Part shown: positions 18,774-28,256 of the stretch, one piece after another
How positions within the stretch are numbered: position 1 is the stretch's first letter
Layout of the letters: every line of letters begins with the position of its first letter
NCBI RefSeq assembly: GCF_007858975.2
Contig: NZ_CP042220.2
Span: 2,542,001 to 2,606,000 of the forward strand
Reading direction: 5' to 3'
DNA length: 64,000 bases
From: Dickeya poaceiphila
Lineage (GTDB): Bacteria > Pseudomonadota > Gammaproteobacteria > Enterobacterales > Enterobacteriaceae
Notes under the pieces: generated by a model
The model's database searches: none
What the model was told of the DNA's origin: nothing
Seen by the model: only the letters and a program-made list of their open reading frames with translations
Position numbers and translations under genes: made by a program

Positions 18774-20009
18774 ATGGATACTTCGGGTTTACTCTCTCTG
18801 GAACAAGCACGGCACGCCATGCTGACGCAGGTTTCTGCACTCACCGCCATAGAAACTGTTTCTATCTATCAGGCTGCGGGTCGTATCACGGCTACGGCAG
18901 TGACGTCCCCTATCGATGTTCCTCCATTCGACAACTCTGCGATGGATGGCTACGCCGTACGGTGCCATGAACTTAGTGGTCAGCCGCTGCCGGTGGCCGG
19001 CAAAGCCTTTGCCGGCGCTCCGTTTGATGCCGACTGGCCTGCTGGCAGTTGCATCCGCATCATGACCGGTGCGCCGATTCCAGCGGGAGCCGATGCGGTT
19101 GTCATGCAAGAGGAAACACAAACCAATGCCGACGGCAGGGTTCGTTTCACTCATGCGGTTAAGCCAGGCCAGAACATCCGCCGCACCGGTGAGGACATCC
19201 ACCAACAAGCGCAAATACTGCCAGCAGGGATACGACTGGGTGCCGCCGAATTGCCGCTGCTGGCATCACTCGGCATCGCTACGATACAAGTGGTACGCCG
19301 TCTGCGGGTAGCGCTGTTCTCCACCGGCGACGAATTACAGCCAGTCGGCGAGCCGTTACAGGAAGGGCAGATTTATGATACCAACCGCTTTGCCGTACGC
19401 CTGATGCTGGAACAGTTGGGCCATGACGTGATCGACCTTGGCATAGTGCGTGATGACCCGGCGGCGCTGCGTCAGGTCTTTCAGGAGGCGGATCAGGCTG
19501 CCGACGTGGTGATCAGCAGCGGCGGCGTATCGGTAGGTGAAGCCGATTACACCAAACAGATGTTGGAAGCGCTGGGTGATATCCGTTTCTGGAAACTGGC
19601 TATCAAACCCGGTAAGCCGTTTGCATTCGGGAAACTGAGTCACGCCTGGTTCTGCGGGTTGCCGGGCAACCCGGTATCCGCCGCCGTCACGTTTTATCAG
19701 TTAGTGCAGCCACTGTTGGCACAGTTATCCGGCCATAGCGGCTGGTCACTACCCACGCGTTTTCGGGTTAAGGCGGCAACACCACTGAAAAAATCCCCTG
19801 GTCGACTGGACTTTCAGCGCGGTATTCTGAGCCGAAACGCGCTGGGTGACCTGGAAGTTCGTACCACCGGACATCAGGGTTCTCATGTATTCAGCTCATT
19901 CAGCCAGGGCAACTGCTTCATCGTACTGGAAGCGGAACGTGGCCGCGTGGAAGCAGGCGAATGGGTAGAGGTCGAACCCTTTAACACACTGTTGCAGAGC
20001 CACTACTGA
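18774..20009 (+). CDS. moeA: Molybdopterin molybdenumtransferase
   Basis: 411 residues (E. coli MoeA 411). It inserts molybdate into adenylylated molybdopterin to give Moco. Motifs are [10 protein letters not shown] near residue 59, [20 protein letters not shown] near residue 95, STGDEL near residue 187, [14 protein letters not shown] near residue 247 and the GLPGNPVSA loop near residue 292. It overlaps moeB by one base (TGATG at 20007-20011), the conserved moeAB operon. Confidence 0.96.
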   Translation: MDTSGLLSLEQARHAMLTQVSALTAIETVSIYQAAGRITATAVTSPIDVPPFDNSAMDGYAVRCHELSGQPLPVAGKAFAGAPFDADWPAGSCIRIMTGAPIPAGADAVVMQEETQTNADGRVRFTHAVKPGQNIRRTGEDIHQQAQILPAGIRLGAAELPLLASLGIATIQVVRRLRVALFSTGDELQPVGEPLQEGQIYDTNRFAVRLMLEQLGHDVIDLGIVRDDPAALRQVFQEADQAADVVISSGGVSVGEADYTKQMLEALGDIRFWKLAIKPGKPFAFGKLSHAWFCGLPGNPVSAAVTFYQLVQPLLAQLSGHSGWSLPTRFRVKAATPLKKSPGRLDFQRGILSRNALGDLEVRTTGHQGSHVFSSFSQGNCFIVLEAERGRVEAGEWVEVEPFNTLLQSHY

Positions 20010-20767
20010 TGTTGCCTGAACTCACCGATGAAGAAACCCTACGCTACAATCGCCAAATTGTCCTGCGCGGGTTTGATTTTGATGCGCAGGAGCGACTGAA
20101 AGCCGCACAGGTACTGATTGTCGGGTTGGGCGGCCTGGGCTGTGCCGCCGCGCAATATCTGGCGTCTGCAGGCGTTGGCCACCTAACGCTGCTGGATTTT
20201 GATACCGTTTCATTGTCCAACCTGCAACGACAAGTGCTGCACCGCGATGATCGCATTGGTATGCCGAAGGTGGAATCTGCCCATCTGACCTTACAGGGCA
20301 TTAACCCACATATTCACATCACACCGATTCAGGATAATCTGGAAGATGACGCGCTATTAGCGTTAGTGGCGCAACATGATGTCGTAGTGGATTGCACCGA
20401 CAACGTTTCCATTCGTGATCGCCTCAACCGCCTCTGTTTTCTGCAGAAAACGCCGTTGGTATCCGGTGCGGCGATCCGGATGGAGGGGCAAATCAGCGTC
20501 TTCACCTATCAGTTGGAAGAGCCTTGCTACCGCTGCCTCAGCCGCCTGTTTGGCGACAATGCGCTAACCTGCGTTGAAGCGGGCGTTATGGCACCGCTGG
20601 TCGGTGTGATCGGTTCATTGCAGGCGTTGGAAACCATCAAATTGCTGACCCACTACGGTCAGCCGCTTGCCGGTAAATTGCTGCTGTTTGACGCGATGAC
20701 GATGCAATTTCGGGAGATGCGGTTGCCGAAAAATCCGGACTGCGACACCTGCGGGCAGGCAACCTGA
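20009..20767 (+). CDS. moeB: Molybdopterin-synthase adenylyltransferase
   Basis: 252 residues. E1-like enzyme that adenylates the C-terminus of MoaD so that sulfur can be loaded for molybdopterin. The ATP-binding VGLGGLGCAAAQYLASAGVG lies near residue 36; the arginine finger region is SNLQRQVLHRDDRIG. A structural zinc site is made by CYRC (near residue 173) and CDTC near the end. Directly coupled to moeA. Confidence 0.95.
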   Translation: MLPELTDEETLRYNRQIVLRGFDFDAQERLKAAQVLIVGLGGLGCAAAQYLASAGVGHLTLLDFDTVSLSNLQRQVLHRDDRIGMPKVESAHLTLQGINPHIHITPIQDNLEDDALLALVAQHDVVVDCTDNVSIRDRLNRLCFLQKTPLVSGAAIRMEGQISVFTYQLEEPCYRCLSRLFGDNALTCVEAGVMAPLVGVIGSLQALETIKLLTHYGQPLAGKLLLFDAMTMQFREMRLPKNPDCDTCGQAT

Positions 20768-20980
20768 CGCCGTACCGGCAGATAGGCAGATGATATAGTG
20801 GCGTTACGCATCGCATAAATCCCTCTGAAATTAAAAGTCTGCATAACTCCCAGCAATAGCCGGATAATTTCAGTTCAGGCTGGCCGTTAAAACGTCTTAA
20901 TCGAAATAATGGCCAGACCTGCCGTGCGGGAATTGATGTAAAATAACAGTGTTCCAGTTAATTCATAAGGTCACCGTATC

Positions 20981-21376
20981 ATGACGCAATCATTAACCAT
21001 TGAAGAACGTATTCAACATTCCATCACCAAGGTTGCCAAGGTGGTTTTTCCCACTACGATCAATCACCATTCAACCTTGTTTGGCGGCACTGCGCTGGCA
21101 TGGATGGATGAAATTTCTTTTATTACCGCTACCCGCTTTTGCCATAAACCACTGGTCACCGTCTCCACCGAAAAGATCAATTTCACCACCCCGATTCCGT
21201 CGGGTACTATTGTTGAGTTGGTCGGACAGGTCAGCCGGGTCGGTCGCACCAGCCTGACGGTAGATGTATCTGTATATCTGGAGCAGATGTACGCCGAAGG
21301 CCGAACTAACGTTATTACCGGTCAGTTCAATTTTGTCGCAGTTAATGATGAAGGTCGTCCAGTCCCGTTATTCTAA
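20981..21376 (+). CDS. Acyl-CoA thioesterase, YciA/cytosolic type
   Basis: 131 residues, a single hotdog-fold domain. HHSTLFGGTALAWMDE near residue 27 is the active-site helix of the acyl-CoA hydrolase family, with the catalytic aspartate in MDE. It hydrolyses acyl-CoA to free acid and CoA, cytoplasmic. It stands alone with a 214-bp leader. It resembles YciA but usual yciA neighbours are absent, so I give no symbol. Confidence 0.85.
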   Translation: MTQSLTIEERIQHSITKVAKVVFPTTINHHSTLFGGTALAWMDEISFITATRFCHKPLVTVSTEKINFTTPIPSGTIVELVGQVSRVGRTSLTVDVSVYLEQMYAEGRTNVITGQFNFVAVNDEGRPVPLF

Positions 21377-21605
21377 TGAGTAGTCGTTCCATTTTTTATG
21401 AATTAAGGCAACAGTGATGCACTATTATTTTTTCATAGCGTATTTTGGTTGCCTTGCTATTATTAAATTTTCATTCCGTCGAATAAAAATAACGCCATGA
21501 CATATATTCCATTATTTTCCACAGGGATGAGTTTTTCATTTTTATGAAAAATCACGTAACCTTGAGCATATTTTATAATCCTCACCGCTCAGATTACCGC
21601 CATCT

Positions 21606-21642
21606 GGTTACCATCAGGTAACCTAGGTACTTTCAGGTAATT
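21606..21642. promoter_or_regulatory. Candidate repressor operator of the flavodoxin-like gene
   Basis: GGTTACC-ATCA-GGTAACC (21606-21623) is a perfect inverted repeat. A further CAGGTAA (21634-21640) repeats its right arm 19 bp on. It lies ~100 bp before the gene at 21742, in an AT-rich 365-bp gap. Symmetric GGTTACC-type sites fit HxlR or MarR-type redox regulators; no such regulator gene is nearby, so the protein is unknown. Confidence 0.5.
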
Positions 21643-21741
21643 AATTGTTTATAAATATATAACACGATAATATGCCGACGTATCTGAACATGGCTTAGCG
21701 CTTTACGTTCTTTTTATCTGTCCCATCCACGAGGAAATACT

Positions 21742-22296
21742 ATGAGCAAGATTGCGGTTGTTTATTATTCTGGCTATGGTCACACCAAACTGATTGCTGA
21801 ACTGGTCGCAGAAAGCGCACAGGCAAGTCTGATCGCCATCGACAACAACGGCGATATCACCGATGCTGATTGGGAAACACTGAACGCGGCAGACGGTATC
21901 ATCTTCGGCGCACCGACCTACATGGGTAATGTTCCGTGGCAGTTCAAAAAATTCGCTGATGCCAGTTCCAAAATCTGGTTCACCCGTGGTTGGCAGGACA
22001 AAGTATTTGGCGGTTTCGTCAACAGCGCTAGCCTGAACGGCGACAAACAAGTGACACTGATTTATCTGCAGACGCTGGCTGCACAGCACGGCGGCATCTG
22101 GGTCAGCCTGGGGCAAGCGCCAGCTAACGCTCTGGCTTCCACCCGCAATGACGCCAACAACCTCGGTGGTTCAGCGGGTGCGCTGATTCAATCGCCATCC
22201 GACGCAGGCGCTGATGCCATCCCGGCAGGCGACCTGGAAACCGCCAAACTGTACGGTGCGCGCGTTGCTGAAATCGCTCGCCGCCTGCACGGTTAA
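21742..22296 (+). CDS. Flavodoxin-fold NAD(P)H oxidoreductase (WrbA-like)
   Basis: 184 residues. The N-terminal KIAVVYYSGYGHTKLIAELV binds FMN phosphate; FGAPTYMGNVPWQFKKFAD near residue 55 and the NSASLNGDKQ segment near residue 93 are typical of the WrbA/NAD(P)H:quinone oxidoreductase group. It probably reduces quinones by two electrons. It is a single-gene unit with a strong GAGG ribosome site and a terminator right behind. The inverted repeat in its leader suggests redox- or quinone-responsive control. Confidence 0.82.
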   Translation: MSKIAVVYYSGYGHTKLIAELVAESAQASLIAIDNNGDITDADWETLNAADGIIFGAPTYMGNVPWQFKKFADASSKIWFTRGWQDKVFGGFVNSASLNGDKQVTLIYLQTLAAQHGGIWVSLGQAPANALASTRNDANNLGGSAGALIQSPSDAGADAIPAGDLETAKLYGARVAEIARRLHG

Positions 22297-22321
22297 TCAC
22301 GTCATCCTTCTGTCCTTCACA

Positions 22322-22345
22322 TGCCCGGACTTACCGGGCATTTTT
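22322..22345. terminator. Rho-independent terminator between convergent genes
   Basis: TGCCCGG-ACTTA-CCGGGCA followed by TTTTT on the plus strand, 25 bp past the flavodoxin-like gene. It also faces the end of the small gene on the opposite strand and may serve both. Confidence 0.88.
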
Positions 22346-22356
22346 CTCTCCATGCG

Positions 22357-22530
22357 TTATTCGCTACAGCTGTCTGGGCGAGTTTGAATCCAAAATGCAT
22401 GGATCAGGCCAGGCACATACCCCAGCAAGGTCAGCAACACATTCAACAGAAACGCCCAACCAAAACCTTTACCCAACAACACGCCGAGCGGCGGCAGAAT
22501 AATGGTAAACAGAATACGCCAGAACCCCAT
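22357..22530 (-). CDS. YqaE/Pmp3 (UPF0057) small membrane protein
   Basis: 57 residues (MGFWRILFTIILPPLGVLLG at the start). The sequence is two hydrophobic helices around a GKGFGWAFLLNVLLTLLGY turn, ending with PGLIHAFWI; this is the complete Pmp3/YqaE signature. The ribosome site GGAGG lies 6 nt before the ATG. Family members are membrane proteins induced by salt, osmotic or envelope stress. It converges on the flavodoxin-like gene. No other small ORF in this gap looks real. Confidence 0.9.
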   Translation of the reverse strand: MGFWRILFTIILPPLGVLLGKGFGWAFLLNVLLTLLGYVPGLIHAFWIQTRPDSCSE

Positions 22531-22643
22531 CGGCAACCTCCATTGCGGTCAGTAATCGAGTCGATATGCCAGCATAATCGGTTGAATGTCAGTTTCTGAT
22601 AACAACAGGTAAGATTTTGTGGCGAATATGCGTTAATACGTAT

Positions 22644-22673
22644 GAAAAAAGCGGACTGAAAATATCAGCCCGC
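22644..22673 (-). terminator. Terminator of tail-module copy 1
   Basis: On the minus strand GCGGGCTGATATTTTCAGTCCGC forms a stem and runs into a T-tract (AAAAAAA at 22644-22650 on plus). The same element ends copy 2. Confidence 0.85.
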
Positions 22674-22701
22674 CCGTATAGCCATGAATACCACTCAAAT
22701 T

Positions 22702-24912
22702 TTACGGTTGTTGATAGGCCAGCTTGTAGTTACCCGCCGCCACAGTCTTAAACGTCACCTTATCGGGATACCAGCGGATCTCCACTTCGGCTTCGGTTTG
22801 TTTTTTCCAGGCGGAGCTGTTATTCACATTCAGCGTTAGAACATCGACCACGGCACTATCGACTGATGGATCAGGTACATTCAACGCCAATGCAAACGCC
22901 AGATTATCCGGCAAACCATTGGTATTAGGAAACAACAAAGCCCATTGCGCCGCGGTGATTTGGCTCAAGGACGATACCGTCATACCACTCGCTATCAGCT
23001 TATTTGCCCCAGTTGCATCTGCTGATAATGCCCCCATAGACACCCAGGAACTTCCATTCCAGACCACCCAGTCATTCAGGTCACGCGATACCGCTACAGA
23101 TACCGCTCCCTTGCCGGACAGCGTTGTTGACAGTTGTGCTGAGTTGATCACCTGCCAGGACCTAATACTGGTCAGCGATTTTGGTATGATAATCTGAGAG
23201 TCTGGCCCGTAGGATGTTCTAACGTAATTTTTTGTCGGGTTTGACGCGAGCCAAACCTTGATTGGTAACTTATCTGACAGCGCGGAACTACTAATAACGC
23301 CAGAGTAAACGAAGCCTGATGTAGAAAAATCTGACGTAGAGGATGGCGTGTTTACTTTTGTTAGCACACCTGATGATGCTGTATAGAAATTCCCGAAGGA
23401 ATCAGAAATCAGGCACTTATCACCAACAACCAGTTTCAGTTTTTTGACACTAACAAATGGATAGGAAGAATTTCTATCAGTGATATATAAGCGATACTTT
23501 GAATAATTCGCAGCAATTGATAAAGGGAACTCTTGATCGATGTCAGCTGTGTTATTCGTGCTGTTGCTGACAGAATGAATGGTTGTCCAAACACTGCCGT
23601 CGTTACTACCCTGCAGCGACCAGGATTTCGGACTGGCAAGACCGCCAATCAATAAGTTTGGGTTCGTTATTATGTAACCCGTGATCTCCGTTTGAGACGG
23701 CAATTCAATCTCTAACCACTGCGGCGCAGCAGAAGTAGGCGCACTAGAGCTGATCCAGCCATTACCTGATGCACTCCCGTCAAAAGCGTAATAGGCGGCA
23801 AATGACGCGTTGTATGTTGAAGACGCAGAGGCAGCATATCCCGTGGGTGTGTTTGCTGACGTCATTGCCGGCACTACTGTGGCATTTGAGTAGCTCGACA
23901 CGGATAATGACATGCCGTCAGCTTTTATTATTGAAGAATAAAAAGAACCGTCGGAAGCTACTGAATAGGCTTCACCAGTGTACGGCTTCAGTTGCCCATC
24001 AAATAACACGTTGTTTGTCTGAGCATAGTTAGCGGCACTTGTGCTTGAAAATGTATCAATAACCACCGTCTGTGATGTTAACTCCACTTCCTCCTTCAGC
24101 GCATAGGCATCAACGCTGTAATCCATCGTGCCGGTAGCGCTAAACGGGAAGGTAAATACCTGATTCGCCGTCGCACCACTACGCGTTACCACCGTATAAC
24201 CACGACTACCATTGCTTCCGCTGTTTCCGCCGCCGTTATTGCTGCCTGTCGCACTAACAATCAGTTGATTGTTGCTTGTATCATAATTCAGCGAAACGCC
24301 CTGCCCGGCTGCCAGCGTCGCCAGCAGTACCTTGCGTACCGCATCGGCAAAGTCGGTAATCTGGGATGCAGTATGGGTATGATTAGCCAGATCAGACTTA
24401 TGCACCACATCGCTCAGCCCTAGATTGGCGACAAACTGCGCTTTGTCCGGAATATCCGCGCCATTGAGGGTCTTGTCCATCATCCGGCTGACCGCGTCGG
24501 TCAAATCCGGCAGCGTTTTCACCACCACATTCTTGCCGTTGCTATCCGTCAGGGTCACCTGTCCATGCTCGGTCAGCACCTGTTTCCACTGCGTCAGTTG
24601 GGACTGATAACCGGCCAGCATCGCCGCAATCTGCGCCACATACGCGGCATGATCAAAGCTGTCGCCGCTGCCAAACACTGGAATGGCGTAGTGCACGCCA
24701 TTTTCAGTGCAGCCACAATATTCGCTGGCCAGCACCAGTTCGGTATCCGACACGACGGAGGCAATTTCATAAATTCTGATACTGCAGTCGGTAAATATCA
24801 GCAGCATCCCTCCTGCTGATACACCATTATTTTTATCCGCCCAAAGCGTATTATTTCCCAGCACCACTTTACTGCCAGAAAATAGCGATAAACTACCTGA
24901 TTTATACCACAT
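22702..24912 (-). CDS. Phage tail-fibre-like protein with discoidin-like domain, copy 1
   Basis: 736 residues from the ATG at 24912 (MWYKSGSLSLFSGS..., the usual first strand of tail-fibre genes), which has GGAAAGGGTT before it; a 741-residue start is also open. Residues 1-100 form the virion-attachment type start, then a coiled DAVSRMMDKT region and HTHTASQITDFADAV near residue 190, common in tail fibres. A Gly/Asn/Ser hinge lies near 235. Residues ~370-500 resemble an F5/8 type C (discoidin) domain: PQWLEIELPSQTEITGY, SWSLQGSNDGSVWTTI, YSKYRLYITDRN. The C-terminal ~170 residues are shared with copy 2. No baseplate, capsid or chaperone gene is adjacent. Probably binds a surface glycan; its use here is unknown. 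Confidence 0.75.
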   Translation of the reverse strand: MWYKSGSLSLFSGSKVVLGNNTLWADKNNGVSAGGMLLIFTDCSIRIYEIASVVSDTELVLASEYCGCTENGVHYAIPVFGSGDSFDHAAYVAQIAAMLAGYQSQLTQWKQVLTEHGQVTLTDSNGKNVVVKTLPDLTDAVSRMMDKTLNGADIPDKAQFVANLGLSDVVHKSDLANHTHTASQITDFADAVRKVLLATLAAGQGVSLNYDTSNNQLIVSATGSNNGGGNSGSNGSRGYTVVTRSGATANQVFTFPFSATGTMDYSVDAYALKEEVELTSQTVVIDTFSSTSAANYAQTNNVLFDGQLKPYTGEAYSVASDGSFYSSIIKADGMSLSVSSYSNATVVPAMTSANTPTGYAASASSTYNASFAAYYAFDGSASGNGWISSSAPTSAAPQWLEIELPSQTEITGYIITNPNLLIGGLASPKSWSLQGSNDGSVWTTIHSVSNSTNNTADIDQEFPLSIAANYSKYRLYITDRNSSYPFVSVKKLKLVVGDKCLISDSFGNFYTASSGVLTKVNTPSSTSDFSTSGFVYSGVISSSALSDKLPIKVWLASNPTKNYVRTSYGPDSQIIIPKSLTSIRSWQVINSAQLSTTLSGKGAVSVAVSRDLNDWVVWNGSSWVSMGALSADATGANKLIASGMTVSSLSQITAAQWALLFPNTNGLPDNLAFALALNVPDPSVDSAVVDVLTLNVNNSSAWKKQTEAEVEIRWYPDKVTFKTVAAGNYKLAYQQP

Positions 24913-25017
24913 AACCCTTTCCTTCATTTAAATAGAGAGTAGCATCCCCGTCACAAGATAAATTGCGCTCCAGGGAATCAGCTGATTTAATACGAATGAA
25001 TTTATATCGCTCAACGA

Positions 25018-25365
25018 TTAACGTGAAAGCATCACTTCCAGCGTCATACGGAATTGTTCATATTCCACATCGAAATCGTTATATTCAGCCGTTTTATTCG
25101 GAGCCAATACTGCCAGCGCAGTTTTGACCTGCTCACGCAATGCGCGGGCTGCCGCTACCGAGTGGGCATAACAATCCACACTGACAGTCACCTGCTGACC
25201 AGCCAGCTGCTGCGAGGCGTTGTAATTGTTTTCCTGACTCAGCGAGAAAAGGATAAATGAGTGCTTATGATGGGGGGCATGATAATCACAGCAGGGTACG
25301 GCATACGCATAAACACGCCCATTAACCAATTTACCCAGCAGTGGATAGATATCTTCTTCAGTCAT
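25018..25365 (-). CDS. gp17/DUF3168-like small tail protein, copy 1
   Basis: 115 residues from the ATG at 25365 (MTEEDIYPLLGKLVNGRVYA), with GGCGGAAAG before it; a longer frame to 25419 does not match copy 2. The start resembles phage tail-completion (HK97 gp10/gp17, DUF3168) proteins, which cap the tail tube. It lies ~105 bp upstream of the fibre gene and shares its direction. It differs from copy 2 at only a few residues. In intact phages these two gene types are not normally neighbours, so the pairing is odd. Confidence 0.6.
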   Translation of the reverse strand: MTEEDIYPLLGKLVNGRVYAYAVPCCDYHAPHHKHSFILFSLSQENNYNASQQLAGQQVTVSVDCYAHSVAAARALREQVKTALAVLAPNKTAEYNDFDVEYEQFRMTLEVMLSR

Positions 25366-25558
25366 TTCTTTCCGCCTTTTTGATAATAAATAAAATTGGT
25401 TCCATCTCTTAATTAACAAAAAACAGACCCCTTCAAGCGCTTATCGCTTCGGTTATTATCATAAGCGTTCTTATAGCTATTACTCTCGTCTGGTTTGTTG
25501 TGCCATCAACCAAAAAGATAAAGACCACAATCCATCTGGAATGCAGACCAGTTTATTT

Positions 25559-25588
25559 GTAAAAAGCGGGCTGAAAATATCAGCCCGC
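25559..25588 (-). terminator. Terminator of tail-module copy 2
   Basis: Minus-strand GCGGGCTGATATTTTCAGCCCGC is a perfect stem followed by a T-tract. It separates the two modules, so each is a separate transcription unit. Confidence 0.88.
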
Positions 25589-25616
25589 CCATATGGTTAG
25601 GACTATTATTCAAATA

Positions 25617-27803
25617 TTACGGTTGCTGATAGGCCAGTTTGTAGTTACCTGCCGCCACCGTCTTAAACGTTACTTTATCGGGATACCAGCGAATCTCCAC
25701 TTCAGCTTCGGTTTGTTTTTTCCAGGCGGAGCCGTTATTTACATTAAGAGTCAGAGCATCGACCACGGCACTATCGACTGATGAATCAGGTACATTCAGC
25801 GCCAATGCGAACGCCAGGTTATCCGGCGCACCATTGGTATTAGGAAACAACAAAGCCCATTGCGCCGCGGTGATTTGGCTCAAGGACGATACCGTCATAC
25901 CACTCGCTATCAGCTTATTTGCCCCAGTTGCATCTGCTGATAATGCCCCCATAGACACCCAGGAACTTCCATTCCAGACCACCCAGTCATTCAGATCACG
26001 CGATACCGCTACAGATACCGCGCCCTTGCCGGACAGCGTTGCTGACAATTGTCCTGAGTTAATCGCCTGCCAGGATCTAGCACTGGTCAGCGATTTTTGC
26101 AGAATAATCTGTGCCCCCGGAGCAAACGACACAGCCACCTCACCACCACCTTCAGCGACGACGCTCAACGGTAATTTATCTGTTAGTGAAGAGGCGCTAA
26201 TTTTACCTGAGCTGATAAACCCTGAAGATGCAATGTCACCAGGCTGTAATGGTGCATTGACCGGACTCAGAACGCCATTTACGCTGGTGTAATAATTATT
26301 GCCTGAACGTAATAGAACTTTCTGTTCACGTTGCAGTAATCCAAACTCAGTAATAGTGACGAGATCACCGGTATTTACGGCTGAAATATAAATACGGAAA
26401 TATTTATAGGTTGCTTTATTGATGCTAAATATCTTTTTCTCATTAGAGGTAAAAGTCACGCCAGTCTGACTGTCCAATGTCACCCAGTTATTTCCATCAT
26501 TACTTCCCTGGAAAGTCCAGTCTCTCGGTACACCACCAAGAGAAAGATTCTGACGACAAATAATAAAATAGTAATCGATAGATTTAGCATCGTTAAATGC
26601 CACAGATAACCACTGGGGTGCACCACCCTGTGTTGACCAACGGGTATCCTCACCCGTTACCCCGCCATCAAATGCTTTCCACCCATACCACCTTGGATCA
26701 TTATTAAATGCGCTGCTCTGCGCGATAGTAATACCTGATGCAGATGTAGCAGAAGTCAACTTAGGTACTAAAGAAGGGGGAACTGCATTGATTGTTAAAT
26801 CCCCTGGCTCAGCCGCCACAACAACGGAGTACAGCGAGCCATCCTGAGCCAGGCTAATCTGGCCACCTGTGTAAGGTTTTACCGTACCATCCCAAACCAA
26901 TGCTGCAGTTTGGTTGTAATTATTCTTACTGACAGCATCGAACGATTCCAGCGTGAGCGACTGATTAGTCAGCCCTGCCTCTTCCTTCAGCGCATAGGCA
27001 TCAACGCTGTAATCCATCGTGCCGGTAGCGCTGAACGGAAAAGTAAATACCTGATTCGCCGTCGCACCACTACGCGTTACCACCGTATAACCACGACCAC
27101 CATTGCTTCCGCTGTTTCCGCCGCCGTTATTGCTGCCTGTCGCACTAACAATCAGTTGATTGTTGCTTGTATCATAATTCAGCGAAATGCCCTGCCCGGC
27201 TGCCAGCGTCGCCAGCAGTACCTTGCGTACCGCATCGGCAAAGTCGGTAATCTGGGATGCAGTATGGGTATGATTAGCCAGATCAGACTTATGCACCACA
27301 TCGCTCAGCCCAAGATTGGCGACAAACTGCGCTTTGTCCGGAATATCCGCGCCATTGAGGGTCTTGTCCATCATCCGGCTGACCGCGTCGGTCAAATCCG
27401 GCAGTGTTTTCACCACCACATTCTTGCCGTTGCTATCCGTCAGGGTCACCTGCCCATGTTCGGTCAGCACCTGTTTCCACTGTGTCAGTTGGGACTGATA
27501 ACCGGCCAGCATCGCCGCAATCTGCGCCACATACGCGGCATGATCAAAGCTGTCGCCGCTGCCAAACACCGGAATGGCGTAGTGCACGCCATTTTCAGTG
27601 CAGCCACAATATTCGCTGGCCAGCACCAGTTCGGTATCCGACACGACGGAGGCAATTTCATAAATTCTGATACTGCAGTCGGTAAATATCAGCAGCATCC
27701 CTCCTGCTGATACACCATTATTTTTATCCGCCCAAAGCGTATTATTTCCCAGCACCACTTTACTGCCAGAAAATAGCGATAAACTACCTGATTTATACCA
27801 CAT
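25617..27803 (-). CDS. Phage tail-fibre-like protein with discoidin-like domain, copy 2
   Basis: 728 residues from the ATG at 27803. Residues 1-270 are practically identical to copy 1 and the last ~170 also, but residues ~275-550 diverge. The variable part again looks discoidin-like: APQWLSVAFNDAKSIDYYFI, DWTFQGSNDGNNWVTLDSQT and YKYFRIYIS. So the fold is kept while the surface changes, as expected for alternative receptor-binding heads. The second half of the shared C-terminus (from SLTSARSWQ) is again near-identical, which marks the crossover points. No frameshift in either copy. Confidence 0.75.
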   Translation of the reverse strand: MWYKSGSLSLFSGSKVVLGNNTLWADKNNGVSAGGMLLIFTDCSIRIYEIASVVSDTELVLASEYCGCTENGVHYAIPVFGSGDSFDHAAYVAQIAAMLAGYQSQLTQWKQVLTEHGQVTLTDSNGKNVVVKTLPDLTDAVSRMMDKTLNGADIPDKAQFVANLGLSDVVHKSDLANHTHTASQITDFADAVRKVLLATLAAGQGISLNYDTSNNQLIVSATGSNNGGGNSGSNGGRGYTVVTRSGATANQVFTFPFSATGTMDYSVDAYALKEEAGLTNQSLTLESFDAVSKNNYNQTAALVWDGTVKPYTGGQISLAQDGSLYSVVVAAEPGDLTINAVPPSLVPKLTSATSASGITIAQSSAFNNDPRWYGWKAFDGGVTGEDTRWSTQGGAPQWLSVAFNDAKSIDYYFIICRQNLSLGGVPRDWTFQGSNDGNNWVTLDSQTGVTFTSNEKKIFSINKATYKYFRIYISAVNTGDLVTITEFGLLQREQKVLLRSGNNYYTSVNGVLSPVNAPLQPGDIASSGFISSGKISASSLTDKLPLSVVAEGGGEVAVSFAPGAQIILQKSLTSARSWQAINSGQLSATLSGKGAVSVAVSRDLNDWVVWNGSSWVSMGALSADATGANKLIASGMTVSSLSQITAAQWALLFPNTNGAPDNLAFALALNVPDSSVDSAVVDALTLNVNNGSAWKKQTEAEVEIRWYPDKVTFKTVAAGNYKLAYQQP

Positions 27804-27908
27804 AACCCTTTCCTTCATTTAAATAGAGAGTAGCTTCCCCGTCACAGGATAAATTGCGCTCCAGGGAATCAGCTGATTTAATACGAATGAATTTATATCG
27901 CTCAACGA

Positions 27909-28256
27909 TTAACGTGAAAGCATCACTTCCAGCGTCATACGGAATTGTTCATATTCCACATCGAAATCGTTATATTCAGCCGTTTTATTCGGAGCCAATA
28001 CTGCCAGCGCAGTTCTGACCTGCTCACGCAATGTGCGGGCTGCCGCTACCGAGTGGGCATAACAATCCACACTGACAGTCACCTGCTGACCAGCCAGCTG
28101 CTGCGAGGCGTTGTAACTGTTTTCCTGACTCAGCGAGAAAAGGATAAATGAGTGCTTATGATGGGGGGCATGATAATCACAGCAGGGTACGGCATACGCA
28201 TAAACACGCCCATTAACCAATTTACCCAGCAGTGGATAGATATCTTCTTCAGTCAT
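27909..28256 (-). CDS. gp17/DUF3168-like small tail protein, copy 2
   Basis: 115 residues, near-identical to the protein at 25018-25365 (for example TLREQVRTA versus ALREQVKTA). It is the first gene of module 2, preceded by the shared AAGCGCTTATCGCTTCGG leader. The sequence just upstream of the ATG differs from that of copy 1, so the ribosome sites and possibly expression differ. Confidence 0.6.
   Translation of the reverse strand: MTEEDIYPLLGKLVNGRVYAYAVPCCDYHAPHHKHSFILFSLSQENSYNASQQLAGQQVTVSVDCYAHSVAAARTLREQVRTALAVLAPNKTAEYNDFDVEYEQFRMTLEVMLSR

Noticed and set aside
26910..27710. 266-codon plus-strand frame in tail module 2
   Set aside because: Antisense of the fibre gene; repeated in copy 1 for the same reason.
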